From Proteus terrae (lineage in GTDB: Bacteria; Pseudomonadota; Gammaproteobacteria; Enterobacterales; Enterobacteriaceae), in NCBI RefSeq assembly GCF_003144325.1, contig NZ_PENS01000016.1, forward strand, positions 1 to 64,000: a stretch of DNA of 64,000 nt. The letters run 5' to 3'. The first letter of the stretch is position 1. Each line of letters opens with the position of its first letter. The translations under genes were made by a program, and so were the position numbers. Positions 63,271-64,000 of this stretch are shown piece by piece. Below the pieces are notes generated by a model. That model searched no databases, was not told the DNA's origin, and saw only the letters and a list, made by a program, of their open reading frames with translations.

Positions 63271-63317
63271 TGGTGCCCGAACTCGGAATCGAACCAAGGA
63301 CACGGGGATTTTCAATC
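63271..63317. repeat. attR: tRNA-Phe 3' end copy
   Basis: Identical to 18153-18199 and forms the 3' part of the intact tRNA-Phe gene. Integration thus preserves the tRNA. Confidence 0.95.
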
Positions 63318-63346
63318 CCCTGCTCTACCGACTGAGCTATTCGGGC
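63271..63346 (-). tRNA. tRNA-Phe (GAA anticodon)
   Basis: 76 bases with encoded CCA (TGG at 63271-63273 on the plus strand). Acceptor stem GCCCGAA/TTCGGGC, D-arm AGCTCAGTCGGTAGAGC, anticodon GAA in TTGAAAA and a T-arm with TTCGATTC. Insertion site of the ICE. Its 3' end faces the element. Confidence 0.97.
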
Positions 63347-63542
63347 AACGGGGCGTATTAAACCCGATATCGCCTTGCTCGTCAACGTTATTTATCACAA
63401 AACTGTTTGATTGCTGTTTTTTTAAACTTATTGATTAATAAAACGCTATTTGCCACGGAAAATGAATAAAAATAAAGCTGAAAGTGTTTTGTGATCCTTA
63501 AAAAAACACATGACGATAAGCCTTTTATTGAGCCTCAGTAAC

Positions 63543-63582
63543 AAAAAAGCTTCCCCAAACTTATTGAGGAAGCTTTATTTTT
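63543..63582. terminator. Terminator between tRNA-Phe and mltC
   Basis: AAAAAAGCTTCC (63543-63554) pairs with GGAAGCTTT (63568-63576), then TATTTTTT. Sits just past the mltC stop and serves its leftward transcript. Confidence 0.75.
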
Positions 63583-63597
63583 TAGACTAATTATCAA

Positions 63598-64000
63598 CTA
63601 ACGATAGTTACGTTGAGCTGTACTGACCTTCTCAAGATAACGACGAGATTGATCGGCAGGGTGCTTATTACGTAATGTGGTATACACCTGTGTTGGCGCT
63701 AATTTGTTAATCATAGCGGCTGCTTGTTTCTTATCACTATGGAATATCCGTAATACGCTACCAGCACCGCCATTGTAAGCCTGTATAACGGCGTAGCGAC
63801 GTGAAACAGGATCTTTGATATCTCCAAGGTAGCTGTTTTGCAGTATCGAAATATAAGCCGCACCTGCATCGATATTATTAGCAGGATCAAATAAGTAACT
63901 ACGACTTGGTTGTCCTGATTTTCCTTGCATTCGGAAGACATCTCGACCTGCTGTTGCTGGCATAATCTGCATTAAACCGAGTGCATCAGAACTGCTCACC
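63598..64000 (-). CDS. mltC: Membrane-bound lytic murein transglycosylase C, C-terminal part (cut by the window edge)
   Basis: 134 visible codons. The SLT-type catalytic domain shows [28 protein letters not shown] and [15 protein letters not shown], then the end of the protein. It cleaves the glycan strands of peptidoglycan. The N-terminal lipoprotein part lies beyond 64000. mltC also lies near a tRNA-Phe in Escherichia coli, which supports an enterobacterial chromosome. Confidence 0.92.
   Translation of the reverse strand, partial: VSSSDALGLMQIMPATAGRDVFRMQGKSGQPSRSYLFDPANNIDAGAAYISILQNSYLGDIKDPVSRRYAVIQAYNGGAGSVLRIFHSDKKQAAAMINKLAPTQVYTTLRNKHPADQSRRYLEKVSTAQRNYR

Larger units (their letters stand above)
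18153..63317. mobile_element. PFGI-1/SPI-7-family integrative conjugative element at tRNA-Phe
   Basis: Bounded by a perfect 47-bp direct repeat of the tRNA-Phe 3' end. The integrase lies beside the intact tRNA and the ParA/DnaB/ParB module is at the far end, as in ICEPm1, SPI-7 and PFGI-1 relatives. The mating-pair set is nearly complete (PilL, TIGR03759, TIGR03765, TraD, TIGR03747, RAQPRD, TIGR03758, 03745, 03750, 03746, 03749, 03752, 03751, TraC-type ATPase, TIGR03757, 03756, 03755, TraG). I see no ssb, topB, TIGR03761, transglycosylase or type IV pilus cluster, and the TraI-like protein lacks its HD residues. About 45.1 kb, compact for the family. Transfer ability is uncertain. Confidence 0.95.

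Overview
The window looks like a chromosome segment of an AT-rich enterobacterium of the genus Proteus, most likely P. mirabilis or a near relative. The grounds are a complete zapABCD-type serralysin secretion locus with two extra metalloprotease paralogues, an ArnT-like lipid A aminoarabinose transferase, low G+C throughout, and mltC next to a tRNA-Phe gene. The species call is inference.

Bases 1-15437 are chromosomal. In order they hold: an ArnT-like gene interrupted by one in-frame TAA; a 30-residue hydrophobic ORF; the leftward operon zapA-zapB-zapC-zapD, in which zapB carries a +1 frameshift in an A7 run and a terminator-like hairpin separates zapA from the transporter genes; two more leftward RTX metalloprotease genes; an XRE-family regulator; and a convergent M20 hydantoinase/carbamoylase-type amidase.

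Bases 15438-18152 are a decayed strip. It holds a broken Fic-like C-terminal remnant and then a mosaic scar made of four pieces of the right end of an ICE: an integrase-like gene, a conserved non-coding element, the ardC 5' part and an int fragment. The scar abuts a partial tRNA-Phe repeat. I read it as the remains of an older, related element at the same tRNA site.

Bases 18153-63317 are an integrative conjugative element of the PFGI-1/ICEHin1056/SPI-7 family, about 45 kb, bounded by a 47-bp direct repeat of the tRNA-Phe 3' end. The left end encodes maintenance functions (ParA, DnaB, ParB, DUF2857, STY4528-type). The middle encodes the mating apparatus in three blocks (PilL to TraD to TIGR03747; RAQPRD to the TraC/VirB4 ATPase; TIGR03757 to TraG). 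The right end has an integrase-domain protein, ArdC antirestriction protein, a TraI/MobH-like protein whose HD residues are all replaced, a structured leader, and the tyrosine integrase beside the intact tRNA-Phe.

Five cargo bays interrupt this backbone: (1) 23.9-30.5 kb: a DUF6338 pair, a Gabija-type GajA/GajB operon, a broken GNAT gene and a HEPN plus zinc-ribbon protein; (2) 35.2-37.2 kb: small unknowns and zinc-ribbon proteins; (3) 44.8-48.6 kb: an orphan 542-residue protein, and an EVE-like reader next to a PD-(D/E)xK-like nuclease; (4) 53.5-55.3 kb: PAAR, DUF6402 and a small membrane-anchored protein; (5) 57.0-58.5 kb: an Abi_2 abortive-infection gene set into the 3' end of the integrase-like gene. 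The element is thus largely a carrier of anti-phage and competition genes. A perfect 17-bp palindrome, TGTTGACA-S-TGTCAACA, occurs four times inside the element and nowhere else that I found. It is a candidate partition (parS-like) or regulator site. After the tRNA, the window ends within mltC.
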